A DNA stretch of 44,857 nucleotides from Gemmatimonadota bacterium. GTDB lineage: Bacteria; Gemmatimonadota; Gemmatimonadetes; Longimicrobiales; Gaopeijiaceae. The stretch is taken from positions 1 to 44,857 of the forward strand of contig JAPPOV010000003.1 of NCBI GenBank assembly GCA_028873595.1. The letters run 5' to 3'. The notes beneath the pieces are model-generated. The model ran no database searches, was not told the DNA's origin, and worked only from the letters and a program-made list of their open reading frames with translations. How positions within the stretch are numbered: the first letter of the stretch is position 1; each line of letters starts with the position of its first letter. Shown here one piece after another: positions 34,103 through 43,061 of this stretch. Made by a program: the position numbers and the translations under genes.

Positions 34103-34944
34103 CGCTCCCGGCGAAGGCACGGCCCGACACTGCTGCAGAGGCCAACGCGGAACCTCTGAAGAGTGGAATTTACTCGGGCTTCGTACGCCATACGCGCCAT
34201 GAGCCCCGGCGACACCGGTTTTCGTATCGGATCTTCATGATGTACCTAGATCTGGCGGAGCTGGACCACGTCTTTGACCGCCGATGGCTGTGGTCAACCC
34301 GTCGCCCGGCGCCAGCGTGGTTCCGACGATCCGACTACCTCGGTAGCTCGTCGGTTCCGCTCGACGAGGCTGTACGTTCGGAGGCAGAGCGGCTTACGGG
34401 GCGCCGCCCCTCCGGACCGATTCGCGTGCTCACCCATCTGCGGTATTTCGGGTACGTGCAGAACCCGGTGACGTTCTACTACTGCTTCACGCCCGACGGT
34501 GACGTGGTGGAGACCATTCTCTCGGAAATCACCAACACGCCGTGGGGCGAACGCCATACGTACGCCGTCTCGAACACGACGTCCGACGATGACACGGTGG
34601 CAAACTCATCTACTACCGGGTTGGACCACGACTTCGACAAGGCCTTCCACGTCTCGCCGTTCATGGACATGGACCATGCGTACACCTGGCGGTTCAGTGA
34701 GCCCGGCAAAACCCTGACGGTTCACATGAGCAATTACGCGGCTGCCGACGCCGGGACGGTGAAGATGTTCGACGCGACTCTGTCTCTGCAGCGTCGTGAG
34801 ATCACCGGCCGAACCCTTGCGAGCGTCCTCGTATCTTATCCCCTGATCACGGCTCGTGTCGCAGTGGGCATCTACTGGCAAGCGCTTCGCCTCTGGCTCA
34901 AGCGCGTGCCCTTCTTCGTTCACCCAGCCAAGCGATCCAACTGA
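34099..34944 (+). CDS. DUF1365 family protein
   Basis: The 281-aa protein begins at TTG 34099, overlapping the previous stop. It shows the DUF1365 hallmarks: GFVRHTRHEPRRHRFSYRIF at the N-terminus, YLDLAELD, THLRYFGYVQNPVTFYYCF, EITNTPWGERHTY, and KAFHVSPFMDMDHAYTWRF. The repeated, strictly placed His/Tyr/Asn residues suggest an enzyme or ligand-binding fold, but the reaction is not established. Its constant partnership with COG2907 proteins and CFA methyltransferases ties it to modification of membrane fatty acids. Confidence 0.92.
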   Translation: MTLPAKARPDTAAEANAEPLKSGIYSGFVRHTRHEPRRHRFSYRIFMMYLDLAELDHVFDRRWLWSTRRPAPAWFRRSDYLGSSSVPLDEAVRSEAERLTGRRPSGPIRVLTHLRYFGYVQNPVTFYYCFTPDGDVVETILSEITNTPWGERHTYAVSNTTSDDDTVANSSTTGLDHDFDKAFHVSPFMDMDHAYTWRFSEPGKTLTVHMSNYAAADAGTVKMFDATLSLQRREITGRTLASVLVSYPLITARVAVGIYWQALRLWLKRVPFFVHPAKRSN

Positions 34945-34955
34945 GACCTGACGCC

Positions 34956-36191
34956 ATGCGCTTTATTGATACCCTGGCCGAGAAGGCTGTCCGATCACAG
35001 CTCAAGGCACTGACGCACGGCCGTCTGACGCTGATCGAAGGGGATCGGACATCAGTACACGGCACGAGTGATGATCTGTCCGCGACCGTGAACGTTCTAG
35101 ACCCCAGTTTCTACCGCGCAGTGGCGTTCGGAGGACACGTCGGCGCCGCCGAAGCGTACGCCGCTGGTGCCTGGACGACGCCGGATCTGACCGCTCTGGT
35201 GCGCATATTCGTTCGCAACCGGGATGTGCTCGACGGGATGGAGACGGGACTCGCCAGAGTAGCCCAGCCGCTGCGGCACTACCTGCACGCACGGAACCGC
35301 AACACCGAGTCGGGCAGCCGTCGCAACATCCACGCACACTATGACCTGGGTAACGAGTTCTTCCAGGAGTTCCTCGACGAGACGATGACCTACTCGGCTG
35401 GGATCTTCGAGCAGTCCGGTTCGACGTTGAAAGAGGCCTCGGTCGCGAAGTACGACCGTCTCTGCCGGAAGCTCGATCTCGGTCCCGACGACCATGTCGT
35501 CGAGATCGGCACCGGGTGGGGTGGCTTTGCCCTGCACGCGGCCCGTACGTACGGCTGTCGAGTCACCACGACGACGATCTCGAAGGAGCAGCATGATCTT
35601 GCCAGCCAACGGATCCGCGACGCCGGTCTCGAGCATCGTGTGACCATCCTGCTCGAGGACTACCGCACGATGACCGGTACGTTCGACAAGCTGGTCTCCA
35701 TCGAGATGATCGAGGCGGTCGGGCACCACTACTTCCAGACGTACTTCGAACAGTGCGCTCATCTCCTCGCGCCCCACGGTCTGGCCGCCATCCAGGCGAT
35801 CACGATCCAGGACCGCCTTTACGAATCCGCCCGTCGCGAGGTCGACTTCATCAAGACGTACATCTTTCCGGGAAGCTGCATTCCGTCGATTTCGGCCCTG
35901 GCCGGCGCAGCTTCCCCTACAGACCTCCGTCTCGTCCACCTTGAAGACCTCACGCCCCATTACGCCGAAACACTCCGGCGCTGGCGAGCCCGCTTCTTCG
36001 ACCATTGGGAGCGGATCGAGGCTCAGGGCTTTGACGAGCACTTCAAACGCATCTGGGAATTCTATTTTTGCTACTGCGAGGGCGGCTTTGACGAAGCGGT
36101 CCTCGGCTCCATTCAATTCCTTTTCGCGAAACCCGAGGCCGACGTGCCCGGGCTCGTCGACCTGCCGCCGCTCCGGAGACACGTCGCATGA
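34956..36191 (+). CDS. CFA-superfamily SAM-dependent lipid methyltransferase, atypical active site
   Basis: The 411-aa protein has a CFA/mycolic-acid cyclopropane synthase layout: an N-terminal domain (FYRAVAFGGHVGAAEAYAAG), NIHAHYDLGNEFFQEFLDE, the SAM loop VVEIGTGWGGFALHAA, SIEMIEAVG and IFPGSCIPS. Compared with E. coli Cfa, the YSCAYW cysteine (Cys139) is Ala in MTYSAGIFE, and the His of LLHTIG (His266) appears as Gln in AAIQAITI. The bicarbonate-binding site of true cyclopropane synthases therefore looks altered. Methyl transfer giving a methyl-branched unsaturated chain is a reasonable alternative. Starts 11 nt after the DUF1365 gene; stop overlaps the next gene (ATGA). Confidence 0.9.
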   Translation: MRFIDTLAEKAVRSQLKALTHGRLTLIEGDRTSVHGTSDDLSATVNVLDPSFYRAVAFGGHVGAAEAYAAGAWTTPDLTALVRIFVRNRDVLDGMETGLARVAQPLRHYLHARNRNTESGSRRNIHAHYDLGNEFFQEFLDETMTYSAGIFEQSGSTLKEASVAKYDRLCRKLDLGPDDHVVEIGTGWGGFALHAARTYGCRVTTTTISKEQHDLASQRIRDAGLEHRVTILLEDYRTMTGTFDKLVSIEMIEAVGHHYFQTYFEQCAHLLAPHGLAAIQAITIQDRLYESARREVDFIKTYIFPGSCIPSISALAGAASPTDLRLVHLEDLTPHYAETLRRWRARFFDHWERIEAQGFDEHFKRIWEFYFCYCEGGFDEAVLGSIQFLFAKPEADVPGLVDLPPLRRHVA

Positions 36192-37192
36192 CCGCCTTCG
36201 CCATCGATCTCGCCGAGCGAGGGCTCATCCCTCTTCCAGGTCTTCGGCTGGGCGTCCGTCGCCTTCTCTCCCAGCGCCTCGCCGACGCCGCGAGGGGATC
36301 CAGCGTCGAGCAGTTCTCTGCGACGCTCGCCGAAAGCCCGGTCGCCCTGGTCCCCGAGAAGGCGAATGAGCAGCATTACGAGCTTCCGCCCGAGTTCTTC
36401 GAACTGACGCTCGGGCCCAACCTCAAATACAGTGGCGCGTACTTTCCCGCGGGAGTGACGACACTTGGCGAGGCGGAGGAAGCGATGCTGCGCCTCACCG
36501 TCGAACGAGCTGGTCTGGCCGATGGTCAGAGTATCCTCGAACTCGGATGCGGGTGGGGATCACTCACGCTGCACATGGCGCGGCGCTTTCCGAACGCCCG
36601 CATCACGGCAGTCTCGAATTCGGCTCCCCAGCGACGTTTCATCGAGGCCCGGGCACCGGGCAACGTGCGTATCGTCACTGCGGACATGAACGACCTCGAA
36701 CTCGACCAGCACTTCGACCGGGTGGTAAGCGTCGAGATGTTCGAGCACATGCGAAACTACCGCGAACTTCTCAGCCGTGTGCGTGGCTGGATGAAGGATG
36801 ACGCGCGCCTCTTCGTGCATGTCTTCTGTCATCGCGAGTACGCATATCCATTCGAAACAGAAGGCGACGACAACTGGATGGGCCGGTACTTCTTTACCGG
36901 GGGCATCATGCCGTCGTTCAATCTTTTTCGCCGGTTCAACGATGATCTGATCGTCGAAGAGGACTGGGCGGTCGACGGGACCCACTACCAGCGTACGGCC
37001 CGTTCATGGCGAGAGAACCTGGAGCAACGCAAAGGCGAGGTGATGCCGGTGCTTAGGGACACCTACGGAGACGACGCAGACCGATGGTTTCACCGATGGC
37101 GCCTCTTCTTCCTCGCGTGTGAAGAGCTCTTCGGATATCGCAATGGCTCCGAGTGGCTCGTGGGCCACTACCGCTTCGCCCCTAATAGCTGA
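36188..37192 (+). CDS. Second CFA-superfamily methyltransferase, coclaurine-N-methyltransferase-like
   Basis: The 334-aa protein contains NEQHYELPPEFFELTLGPNL, KYSGAYFPAG, the SAM-binding LELGCGWGSLTLHMARRFP, SVEMFEHMRNY, and the run VHVFCHREYAYPFE...RYFFTGGIMPSFNLF, a pattern shared with coclaurine N-methyltransferase-like CFA relatives. The catalytic-site Cys of cyclopropane synthases is Gly (YSGAYF), while the His (FVHVF) and Glu (MFEH) remain. It lacks the usual CFA N-terminal domain. It is translationally coupled to the first methyltransferase, so the operon likely performs two methylations or one methylation on two substrates. Confidence 0.9.
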   Translation: MTAFAIDLAERGLIPLPGLRLGVRRLLSQRLADAARGSSVEQFSATLAESPVALVPEKANEQHYELPPEFFELTLGPNLKYSGAYFPAGVTTLGEAEEAMLRLTVERAGLADGQSILELGCGWGSLTLHMARRFPNARITAVSNSAPQRRFIEARAPGNVRIVTADMNDLELDQHFDRVVSVEMFEHMRNYRELLSRVRGWMKDDARLFVHVFCHREYAYPFETEGDDNWMGRYFFTGGIMPSFNLFRRFNDDLIVEEDWAVDGTHYQRTARSWRENLEQRKGEVMPVLRDTYGDDADRWFHRWRLFFLACEELFGYRNGSEWLVGHYRFAPNS

Positions 37193-37256
37193 CCCCCGAC
37201 CACAGCTGGTTCTGCGGGGCGCTCCCCTTGTCGGACTTCGGGGAGTCTCGCGAAGG

Positions 37257-37508
37257 CTACCCCTCGTCCAGCGTGTTGACCATCACGGACGGCACGCCAT
37301 CACGGTCCACCGTGACGCGTACGATGAGGGGCTGACAACAAACCTGGCAGTCCTCGACATACTCCTGCACGCCACCGCCCGCCTGGTCAACGCCGATGTC
37401 GATCCCCTCCCCACAGTAAGGGCAGGACACCTCAACGGCTTCAGCCAGATCGGCGCCAAATTCATCGGCGTCCCAATCATCCGAGTCGGATCCAAACAGA
37501 TCGATCAT
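37257..37508 (-). CDS. CPXCG-motif cysteine-rich protein
   Basis: Small 83-aa putative zinc-ribbon protein. An acidic N-terminus (FGSDSDDWDADEFGADLAEA) precedes the first knuckle CPYCG (29-33) and the second, CQVCCQP (54-60), joined by a stretch with the GGGVQEYVEDC pattern of the Cys_rich_CPXG family. Function is unknown. It is the last gene of the leftward arcA-argF-CPXCG run (121-nt gap after argF) and converges with the lipid operon; the 64 nt between them show no clear terminator. Confidence 0.88.
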   Translation of the reverse strand: MIDLFGSDSDDWDADEFGADLAEAVEVSCPYCGEGIDIGVDQAGGGVQEYVEDCQVCCQPLIVRVTVDRDGVPSVMVNTLDEG

Positions 37509-37629
37509 GCTCTAACCTGCGTTTTTGCGGTGCCGGCCAGCAACTTGTCGAGATCGTCGAGACATCCGACCACCTCGGCGCAAGAGCGCGTTACCGCCCA
37601 ACACGGTCACTATCCTAGTCCTCTTACCG

Positions 37630-38628
37630 CTACCCGAGCGTCGCAACCAGAATCGCCTTAATCGTGTGGAGCCGATTCTCTGCCTGGTCGAAGACGACCG
37701 AGTGCCCCGACTCGAACACCTCTTCCGTCACCTCGAGTCCATCCAGACCGAACTTCTGGTAGACCTCCTCACCAACCTCCGTATCTCGATTGTGGAAGGC
37801 CGGCAGGCAGTGCATGAACTTCGTATCCGCCTTGCCCGTCGCGGCCATCACCTCCGCGTTGACCTGGTACGCGCTCAAGACCTCGATACGCTCCGCCCAC
37901 ACCGACTCGGGCTCCCCCATGGAAACCCACACATCCGTGTGAATGAAGTCGCAGCCGGCTACTCCCGCAGCCACGTCACTCGTGATGGTTACCGATCCAC
38001 CGGTCTGCTCGGCCAGCGCCTCACACTGAGCGACGAGCTCCCGGTCGGGCCAGAGTGACTCGGGGGCAACCAGGCGGACGTCCATCCCGAAGAGCGCTCC
38101 GCCAATCATAAGCGAGTTCCCCATGTTGAATCGTGCGTCACCCAGGTACGCGTAACTCGTCGAGCTGAGATCGCCCGAGCCCTGCTCCCGCATCGTAAGC
38201 ACATCGGCAAGGATCTGGGTGGGATGGTGCTCGTCCGTGAGCCCGTTCCACACCGGCACGCCGGCGAACTTCGCCAGTTCTTCCACACGCTCCTGGCCAA
38301 ATCCGCGGTACTCGATTCCGTCGAACATGCGGCCAAGGACGCGTGCCGTGTCCTTCATCGTCTCTTTCTTGCCGATCTGCGTGCCCGTCGGGCCGAGGTA
38401 CACGGCGTGGGCGCCCTGATCGTGGGCCGCGACCTCGAAGGCACAGCGTGTCCGTGTCGACCCCTTCTCGAAGATCAGGGCCAGGTTCTTTCCGAAGAGC
38501 CTCGGCTCCTCCGTCCCGCTGTGCTTGGCTTCCTTCAGCTCGGCAGAGAGATCCAGAAGGTACGCAGCCTCTTCGGGCGTGAAGTCGAGAAGCTTGAGGA
38601 AGTGACGGCCACGCAGGTCAACGCTCAT
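37630..38628 (-). CDS. argF: Ornithine carbamoyltransferase
   Basis: Interconverts ornithine + carbamoyl phosphate and citrulline. Start ATG 38628 ([20 protein letters not shown]); an earlier in-frame Met 63 nt upstream adds sequence without family match. The 332-aa protein has the carbamoyl-phosphate motif STRT (57-60), HPTQILADV, the ornithine loop SMGE and MHCLP. It follows arcA by 67 nt on the same strand, so it may serve as the catabolic ArcB of the arginine deiminase pathway; catabolic and biosynthetic enzymes cannot be told apart by eye. Confidence 0.95.
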   Translation of the reverse strand: MSVDLRGRHFLKLLDFTPEEAAYLLDLSAELKEAKHSGTEEPRLFGKNLALIFEKGSTRTRCAFEVAAHDQGAHAVYLGPTGTQIGKKETMKDTARVLGRMFDGIEYRGFGQERVEELAKFAGVPVWNGLTDEHHPTQILADVLTMREQGSGDLSSTSYAYLGDARFNMGNSLMIGGALFGMDVRLVAPESLWPDRELVAQCEALAEQTGGSVTITSDVAAGVAGCDFIHTDVWVSMGEPESVWAERIEVLSAYQVNAEVMAATGKADTKFMHCLPAFHNRDTEVGEEVYQKFGLDGLEVTEEVFESGHSVVFDQAENRLHTIKAILVATLG

Positions 38629-38695
38629 GGGCACGTTCTCATCGGTGATCGGCCGGAGGCCGGTGAATTCGGATACGGCGCAGAGCGCCATCGAG

Positions 38696-39946
38696 TCAAA
38701 TCGGATCCCGCAGAAGCGGGCACGTCATACAATGTCCGCCGCCTCGACCTCGACCAAGCTCGGAACCATCAATTTCCAGAACTTCGATACCTGCATTGCG
38801 GAGCTTCCGGTTCGTGTACTCGTTCTTGGAGTACCCCACGACGACGCCGGGCTCGAGCGCGACGACGTTGTTTCCGTCGTCCCATTGTTCGCGCTCGGCC
38901 TGATACTCGTCTCCCCCTGTCGTCACGACTCGTAGCGTCTGAAGTCCAAGCGCATCCTGTACCGCATCCAGGAAGCTGAGTTCACGCGTAACCGACACCT
39001 CCCCTTCCCGTTCGCCTGGCCGGAGACTGAACGCCGAAATGGCATCGACGACCTTGGGATAGACGGTCACCGCATCGCGGTCGAGGAAGGTAAACACCGT
39101 GTCGAGGTGCATGTGCGCACGCTCCTTGGTCATCTGGCACGCGATCACACGCTCCGCACGCGCGCGCTCAAACAGGACCTTGGCGATCTGCTCAACCATG
39201 AGGGGCGTCGTCCTCTCACTGCAGCCGATCAGCACTGTGCCGTTCCCGATCGGCATGACATCGCCTCCCTCGAGCGAGGCATGACCGAAGTCATCGAGAT
39301 CAAACCCGGCCTCCCGACCCTCGGGCGGATACCAGAAGTCGAAATCGGCCTCGGCGAACATCGGGTGAAAGCGGTAAATGGCCCCGACGTTCACCACTTC
39401 CAACTGCCGAACCTTCGAATACATCGGGTTCAGCGAGACTCCGCCATAGATCCAGCACGACGAGTCCCGCGTGAACAGCGAGTTGGGGAGTGGCGGGAGG
39501 ATGAAGTCTTTGTCCGTATACATCTGCCCCGTGAGCGAGCGAGACAAATCCATGTCCGGGAGCTCACTCTTGGCCAGACCACCGATGAGGTGACGAGCCA
39601 GACGTCGAGACGTCATCTCCATCAGATAACTTCGGAGATCGTTCGCGAGCGCCACACCTACGGTCATCTCGTGGATGACCGAATCAAGGATATGCACCCG
39701 TGCCTCGAGGCTGTGTTCGAGCGTCTCGGCGAGGAGTTCTTCCAGAAGGAAGACCTCGACCTCTCGTTCACGCAGCAGCTCGACGAACTCGTCGTGCTGC
39801 TCGCCTGCCTTCCTCACCCAAAGCACGTCATCGAACAAGAGCTCGCTGGCGTTCGAGGGCGTAAGTCGCTGCAGACTCAATCCCGGACGATGGACGAGAA
39901 CCTTGCGCAGACGGCCGACTTCGGAGTCGACATGAAAGCCGCTCAT
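38696..39946 (-). CDS. arcA: Arginine deiminase
   Basis: Hydrolyses arginine to citrulline and ammonia. The 416-aa protein starts [20 protein letters not shown] and has the guanidino-modifying fold with [44 protein letters not shown] (catalytic His and Asp) and the nucleophile Cys406 in [12 protein letters not shown]. With argF downstream it gives two of three steps of the ADI pathway; no carbamate kinase or arginine/ornithine antiporter is in view. The 227-bp gap upstream is divergent with a lipoprotein gene and should hold both promoters. Confidence 0.96.
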   Translation of the reverse strand: MSGFHVDSEVGRLRKVLVHRPGLSLQRLTPSNASELLFDDVLWVRKAGEQHDEFVELLREREVEVFLLEELLAETLEHSLEARVHILDSVIHEMTVGVALANDLRSYLMEMTSRRLARHLIGGLAKSELPDMDLSRSLTGQMYTDKDFILPPLPNSLFTRDSSCWIYGGVSLNPMYSKVRQLEVVNVGAIYRFHPMFAEADFDFWYPPEGREAGFDLDDFGHASLEGGDVMPIGNGTVLIGCSERTTPLMVEQIAKVLFERARAERVIACQMTKERAHMHLDTVFTFLDRDAVTVYPKVVDAISAFSLRPGEREGEVSVTRELSFLDAVQDALGLQTLRVVTTGGDEYQAEREQWDDGNNVVALEPGVVVGYSKNEYTNRKLRNAGIEVLEIDGSELGRGRGGGHCMTCPLLRDPI

Positions 39947-40173
39947 GTGGGTACACTCGCGGAGTAGGTGGACCAGAAAGGAAGGAGTCTAACCTCACCG
40001 GATGATGGCCTCTATGCTCAGCGTCAGGCTCATCGGTTCGATCGTCTCGGCCATCCTGCTGAGCGGTGCTCATTCCCGGAGTGGCAACGTACACCGAGTC
40101 ACTCGGGTGTGCTCGCGACCTCGGGCACCTCGCCCATAGCTTCCCCGCTCCAACCTGACCCCGCGGCTCGGAG

Positions 40174-41187
40174 ATGCTCATGCGCAGGAAGCTCACACCA
40201 TGTCGATTCGTGCTCGTTCTCGCAGTAGCCGTGAGCGCGTGCTCCGCCGACTCGGGGGCGGAGGCCGCCTCGGCCCTGAACGAGCTCCCCGCTGACCTCG
40301 AGGGCCGGGTGGAGGCCCGCCTCAACAGCCTGGACGCCATCACCTCGATCTACGCGAAGCATATGCCGAGTGGCCGGGAGATCGCGATCCGTGCCGACCG
40401 GCCGATGAACACGCTGAGCGTGATCAAGATCCCGGTCATGGTGCAGGCGTTCCGTGACGCTTCGTCTGGTCGTCTCGACCTCCGTTCGCGATACACCGTG
40501 GAACCCGGAGACATGCGCCGGGGAAGCGGACTGATCCAGACATTCGAGCCAGGTCTGAACCCGACCCTGCGAGGGCTGGTCATGCAGATGATCGTCACAT
40601 CCGACAATACAGCGACGGATATGGTCATCGACGCCGTCGGCATGGACCGGGTCAACGACTTCCTGGCTTCCGAGGGCTACGCCGAGACCCGCCTCAAGGC
40701 CACAACCGGCGACCTCTTCCGTCATGTCTGGGTTCTGGCCGACCCTGAGAACGCGTCGATGACGGATCGTGAGGTCTTCGAGCGCGGTTTTCCCGGGGAC
40801 CCGGAGGCGTCAGCGCGATCGTTCGCCTTCGAAGGTGATTCTACCGCATGGCTGGGGCGCACGACCGCGAGGGAGATGGGACAGCTGCTTGAGCAGATCC
40901 TGGAGAACGAATTGACGGACGAATCGGCGACCCAGGAAATGATCGACATGCTCTCGCGTCAGCTCTATTCCAGCCGTCTGCCGCAGCGTGTGCGCTTCCA
41001 AGGTGTGAACGTAGCGCACAAGACCGGCGACTGGCCCCCGATCGCAGGCAACGATGTGGGAATTCTCTTCTACGAAGGCGGGCCCACCATCATCTCCGTC
41101 TTCACCAATCAGAATACGGGCGACTTCTTCGAGCTCGAGGCGACCCTGGGACTGATCGCGGAGGAGATCGTAACCGCCTGGCGCTAG
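40174..41187 (+). CDS. Class-A beta-lactamase-like serine hydrolase lipoprotein
   Basis: The 337-aa protein starts at ATG 40174 (preceded by CGGAG) with a lipoprotein signal (VLVLAVAVSAC, Cys23). It has the penicillin-recognising triad of motifs: SxxK as SVIK (82-85), SDN (143-145) and KTG (283-285). LIQTFEPGLNPTLRGLVMQM fits the helical domain before SDN. I cannot identify the general-base Glu166 of the true class A omega loop, where the sequence reads LKATTGDLF. It may be a beta-lactamase, a peptidoglycan carboxypeptidase/amidase or a related hydrolase. It sits divergently from arcA and converges with a subtilisin gene. Confidence 0.88.
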   Translation: MLMRRKLTPCRFVLVLAVAVSACSADSGAEAASALNELPADLEGRVEARLNSLDAITSIYAKHMPSGREIAIRADRPMNTLSVIKIPVMVQAFRDASSGRLDLRSRYTVEPGDMRRGSGLIQTFEPGLNPTLRGLVMQMIVTSDNTATDMVIDAVGMDRVNDFLASEGYAETRLKATTGDLFRHVWVLADPENASMTDREVFERGFPGDPEASARSFAFEGDSTAWLGRTTAREMGQLLEQILENELTDESATQEMIDMLSRQLYSSRLPQRVRFQGVNVAHKTGDWPPIAGNDVGILFYEGGPTIISVFTNQNTGDFFELEATLGLIAEEIVTAWR

Positions 41188-41218
41188 GCTCTCGAATAGG
41201 TTCAGTGCAGGAACGACC

Positions 41219-41245
41219 GAGTGACCGGGGGCTATCCCCTCACTC
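41219..41245. terminator. Probable bidirectional terminator between convergent genes
   Basis: GAGTGA (41219-41224) and GGGG (28-31) pair with CCCC (36-39) and TCACTC (41240-41245), closed by a CTAT loop with a 3-nt bulge. It lies in the 73-bp gap between two genes that converge. There is no marked T-run on either side, so its strength is doubtful. Confidence 0.5.
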
Positions 41246-41260
41246 AGGCACGCCGCGCCA

Positions 41261-42943
41261 CTACATCCCGTCGAGCGCCATCCTCACGGCCTCGTAGGCG
41301 TTCACCACACCACCGGTGACGGACAGCCTGCCGAAGGGAATCCTCGCCCCATCGCCCGGCCGTGCCACCACATCGTTTCCGTACTTCACCGACGACTCGA
41401 GAATGATGTGCCGCACGTCGGCGGCGTCGAGCTCAGGGAAGTACGCCATGAGCAGTGCGGCCACACCGCTGACCACGGGAGCAGCCATGCTCGTGCCGTC
41501 CTCGCGCTCATACTCGCTACCGGGCACCGTCGAGAGGATGTCCACGCCGGGGGAAAAGACATCCACTCGGGTCTGACCGAAGTTCGAGAACGTGGCGGCG
41601 AGACTGTCGACCTGCCAATTCGCCGCACCGACCTCGATCCAGAGCCGGGCGCGCGTCCCATCCTCGAACACCGGAGTTGGAAAGTTGTCTCCGGAGTCGA
41701 TGTCCTCCCCGTCGTTTCCGGCGGCATGGACCATCAGTACGCCGTGCTCGTCCGCGTACCGGACCGCGTCATCGACGAGCGACTTCCGCGGGGAATACCC
41801 CTTCCCGAAGCTCATATTGATGATGTGCGCACCATGATCCACTGCGTAGCGGATGGCGTTCGCGATGTCCTTATCACGCTCGTCACCATCCGGAACGGCT
41901 CGCAGTGCCATGATGCGGACACGGCTTCCGATTCCATCGATCCCCGCTCCATTGTCGCGGACAGCACCGATGATCCCGGACACGTGCGTTCCGTGGCGGG
42001 GATCCGTCGCGTGCACGTCCGGGTTGCCATAGCCCTGCTCGGTGCCGTTCGACAGATCATCACCGACGATGTCCTCGCGCGGCTCAAAGTCGAGATTCAG
42101 CCCGTAGTCGCGGAGTCCTTCGTACGCCTCCCGTGCATCTGGAACGTCCTCAGCAGGAAGGATGTCCACGAGCTGCAGGAAGACGGACCGTGCCTGGGTG
42201 ATGTCAGGGCGCATCGCCGAAAGCCTCTCGACACTCTCCTTCGTCGGGATCTCGCCCGCTCCGGCCCCACGCAGGATCGGCAGCGCGAACTCGTACGCCT
42301 GTTCGATCTGGTCGAGCACCTGGAGTGTCTGGAGGACCTCGTCCGACTCCGTGCGGTAATCAGCTTCGATGTCCTGACAGCTCTGCGTGACGGGGGACGG
42401 TTGCCCTGCCAGACACGCCGCGTGGAGTCGCGTCACCTCGAGCGTCTCGTGGCTGACCGAGCGGCCGTCCGAGCCGCCCAGAAAGTTCCAGCCGTGGATG
42501 TCGTCGACGTAGCCATTCCCGTCGTCATCGACTCCGTTGCCTGCGACCTCGCCTTCGTTGACCCAGAGGTTGTCACGCAGATCGACGTGCGTGGTGTCGA
42601 CACCACCGTCGATCACGGCGACGACCACCGATCGTGCCGGTTCGCGAACGGCGAGCAATTCATCGTACGTGCGGGCAGCGCTGACCCCCGGGACTCCATC
42701 CGCCTCCAAGTCGAGCAACTGCCAGGCATCGGGCGCGGAGGTGAGTGTCGGCCCCGACGGCGCAGACTCTGGCGCCCGAGGATCCGCCACGGCGGCAGGT
42801 GTCGACCCGGCCTGGACCGGTGGGGTCGTGGCAGGCTGCGCCCGTGGCATCGGCGGCTGACCGCCACCGGACGCACAGGCCGAGACAACGAGGATGATCG
42901 GGAGCGTGGCGAAGCGACGAAACATGCGCAGATGTGGTTGCAA
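41261..42943 (-). CDS. Subtilisin-like (S8) serine protease lipoprotein
   Basis: The 560-aa protein has a lipoprotein signal (IILVVSAC, Cys23; Met7 is an alternative start) and a Pro/Ala/Gly-rich spacer. The S8 catalytic domain has Asp112 in VAVIDGGVD, His317 in RHGTHVSG and Ser485 in DGTSMAAPVVSG. Between Asp and His lie about 200 residues instead of the usual 30-50. They contain an EF-like calcium motif (VDDDGNGYVDD, residues 138-148) and a helical insertion with two cysteines. No cleavable pro-domain is obvious. It is presumably anchored to the periplasmic or outer-surface side of a membrane. Its 5' end is 13 nt from tRNA-Leu. Confidence 0.93.
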   Translation of the reverse strand: MQPHLRMFRRFATLPIILVVSACASGGGQPPMPRAQPATTPPVQAGSTPAAVADPRAPESAPSGPTLTSAPDAWQLLDLEADGVPGVSAARTYDELLAVREPARSVVVAVIDGGVDTTHVDLRDNLWVNEGEVAGNGVDDDGNGYVDDIHGWNFLGGSDGRSVSHETLEVTRLHAACLAGQPSPVTQSCQDIEADYRTESDEVLQTLQVLDQIEQAYEFALPILRGAGAGEIPTKESVERLSAMRPDITQARSVFLQLVDILPAEDVPDAREAYEGLRDYGLNLDFEPREDIVGDDLSNGTEQGYGNPDVHATDPRHGTHVSGIIGAVRDNGAGIDGIGSRVRIMALRAVPDGDERDKDIANAIRYAVDHGAHIINMSFGKGYSPRKSLVDDAVRYADEHGVLMVHAAGNDGEDIDSGDNFPTPVFEDGTRARLWIEVGAANWQVDSLAATFSNFGQTRVDVFSPGVDILSTVPGSEYEREDGTSMAAPVVSGVAALLMAYFPELDAADVRHIILESSVKYGNDVVARPGDGARIPFGRLSVTGGVVNAYEAVRMALDGM

Positions 42944-42956
42944 GGGGCGATCCGAA

Positions 42957-43040
42957 TGCCGGGGGCGGGACTTGAACCCGCAAGGGCCGAAGCCCGGGGG
43001 ATTTTAAGTCCCCTGTGTTTACCGATTTCACCACCCCGGC
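42957..43040 (-). tRNA. tRNA-Leu (UAA anticodon)
   Basis: Minus-strand cloverleaf of 84 nt: acceptor GCCGGGG (43040-43034) pairs with CCCCGGC (42964-42958), discriminator A at 42957. The anticodon stem GGGGA/TCCCC closes a CTTAAAA loop with anticodon TAA at 43006-43004. A long variable arm (class II) and a T-arm GCGGG-TTCAAGT-CCCGC follow. The 3' CCA is not encoded. Confidence 0.97.
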
Positions 43041-43061
43041 AAGTTATTTGTGTGCAATAGC

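Noticed and set aside
41408..43060. A 550-codon plus-strand open frame opposite the subtilase gene, running into the tRNA
   Set aside because: Arg/Asp/Val-rich antisense shadow of a clear S8 protease, and it would read through tRNA-Leu.
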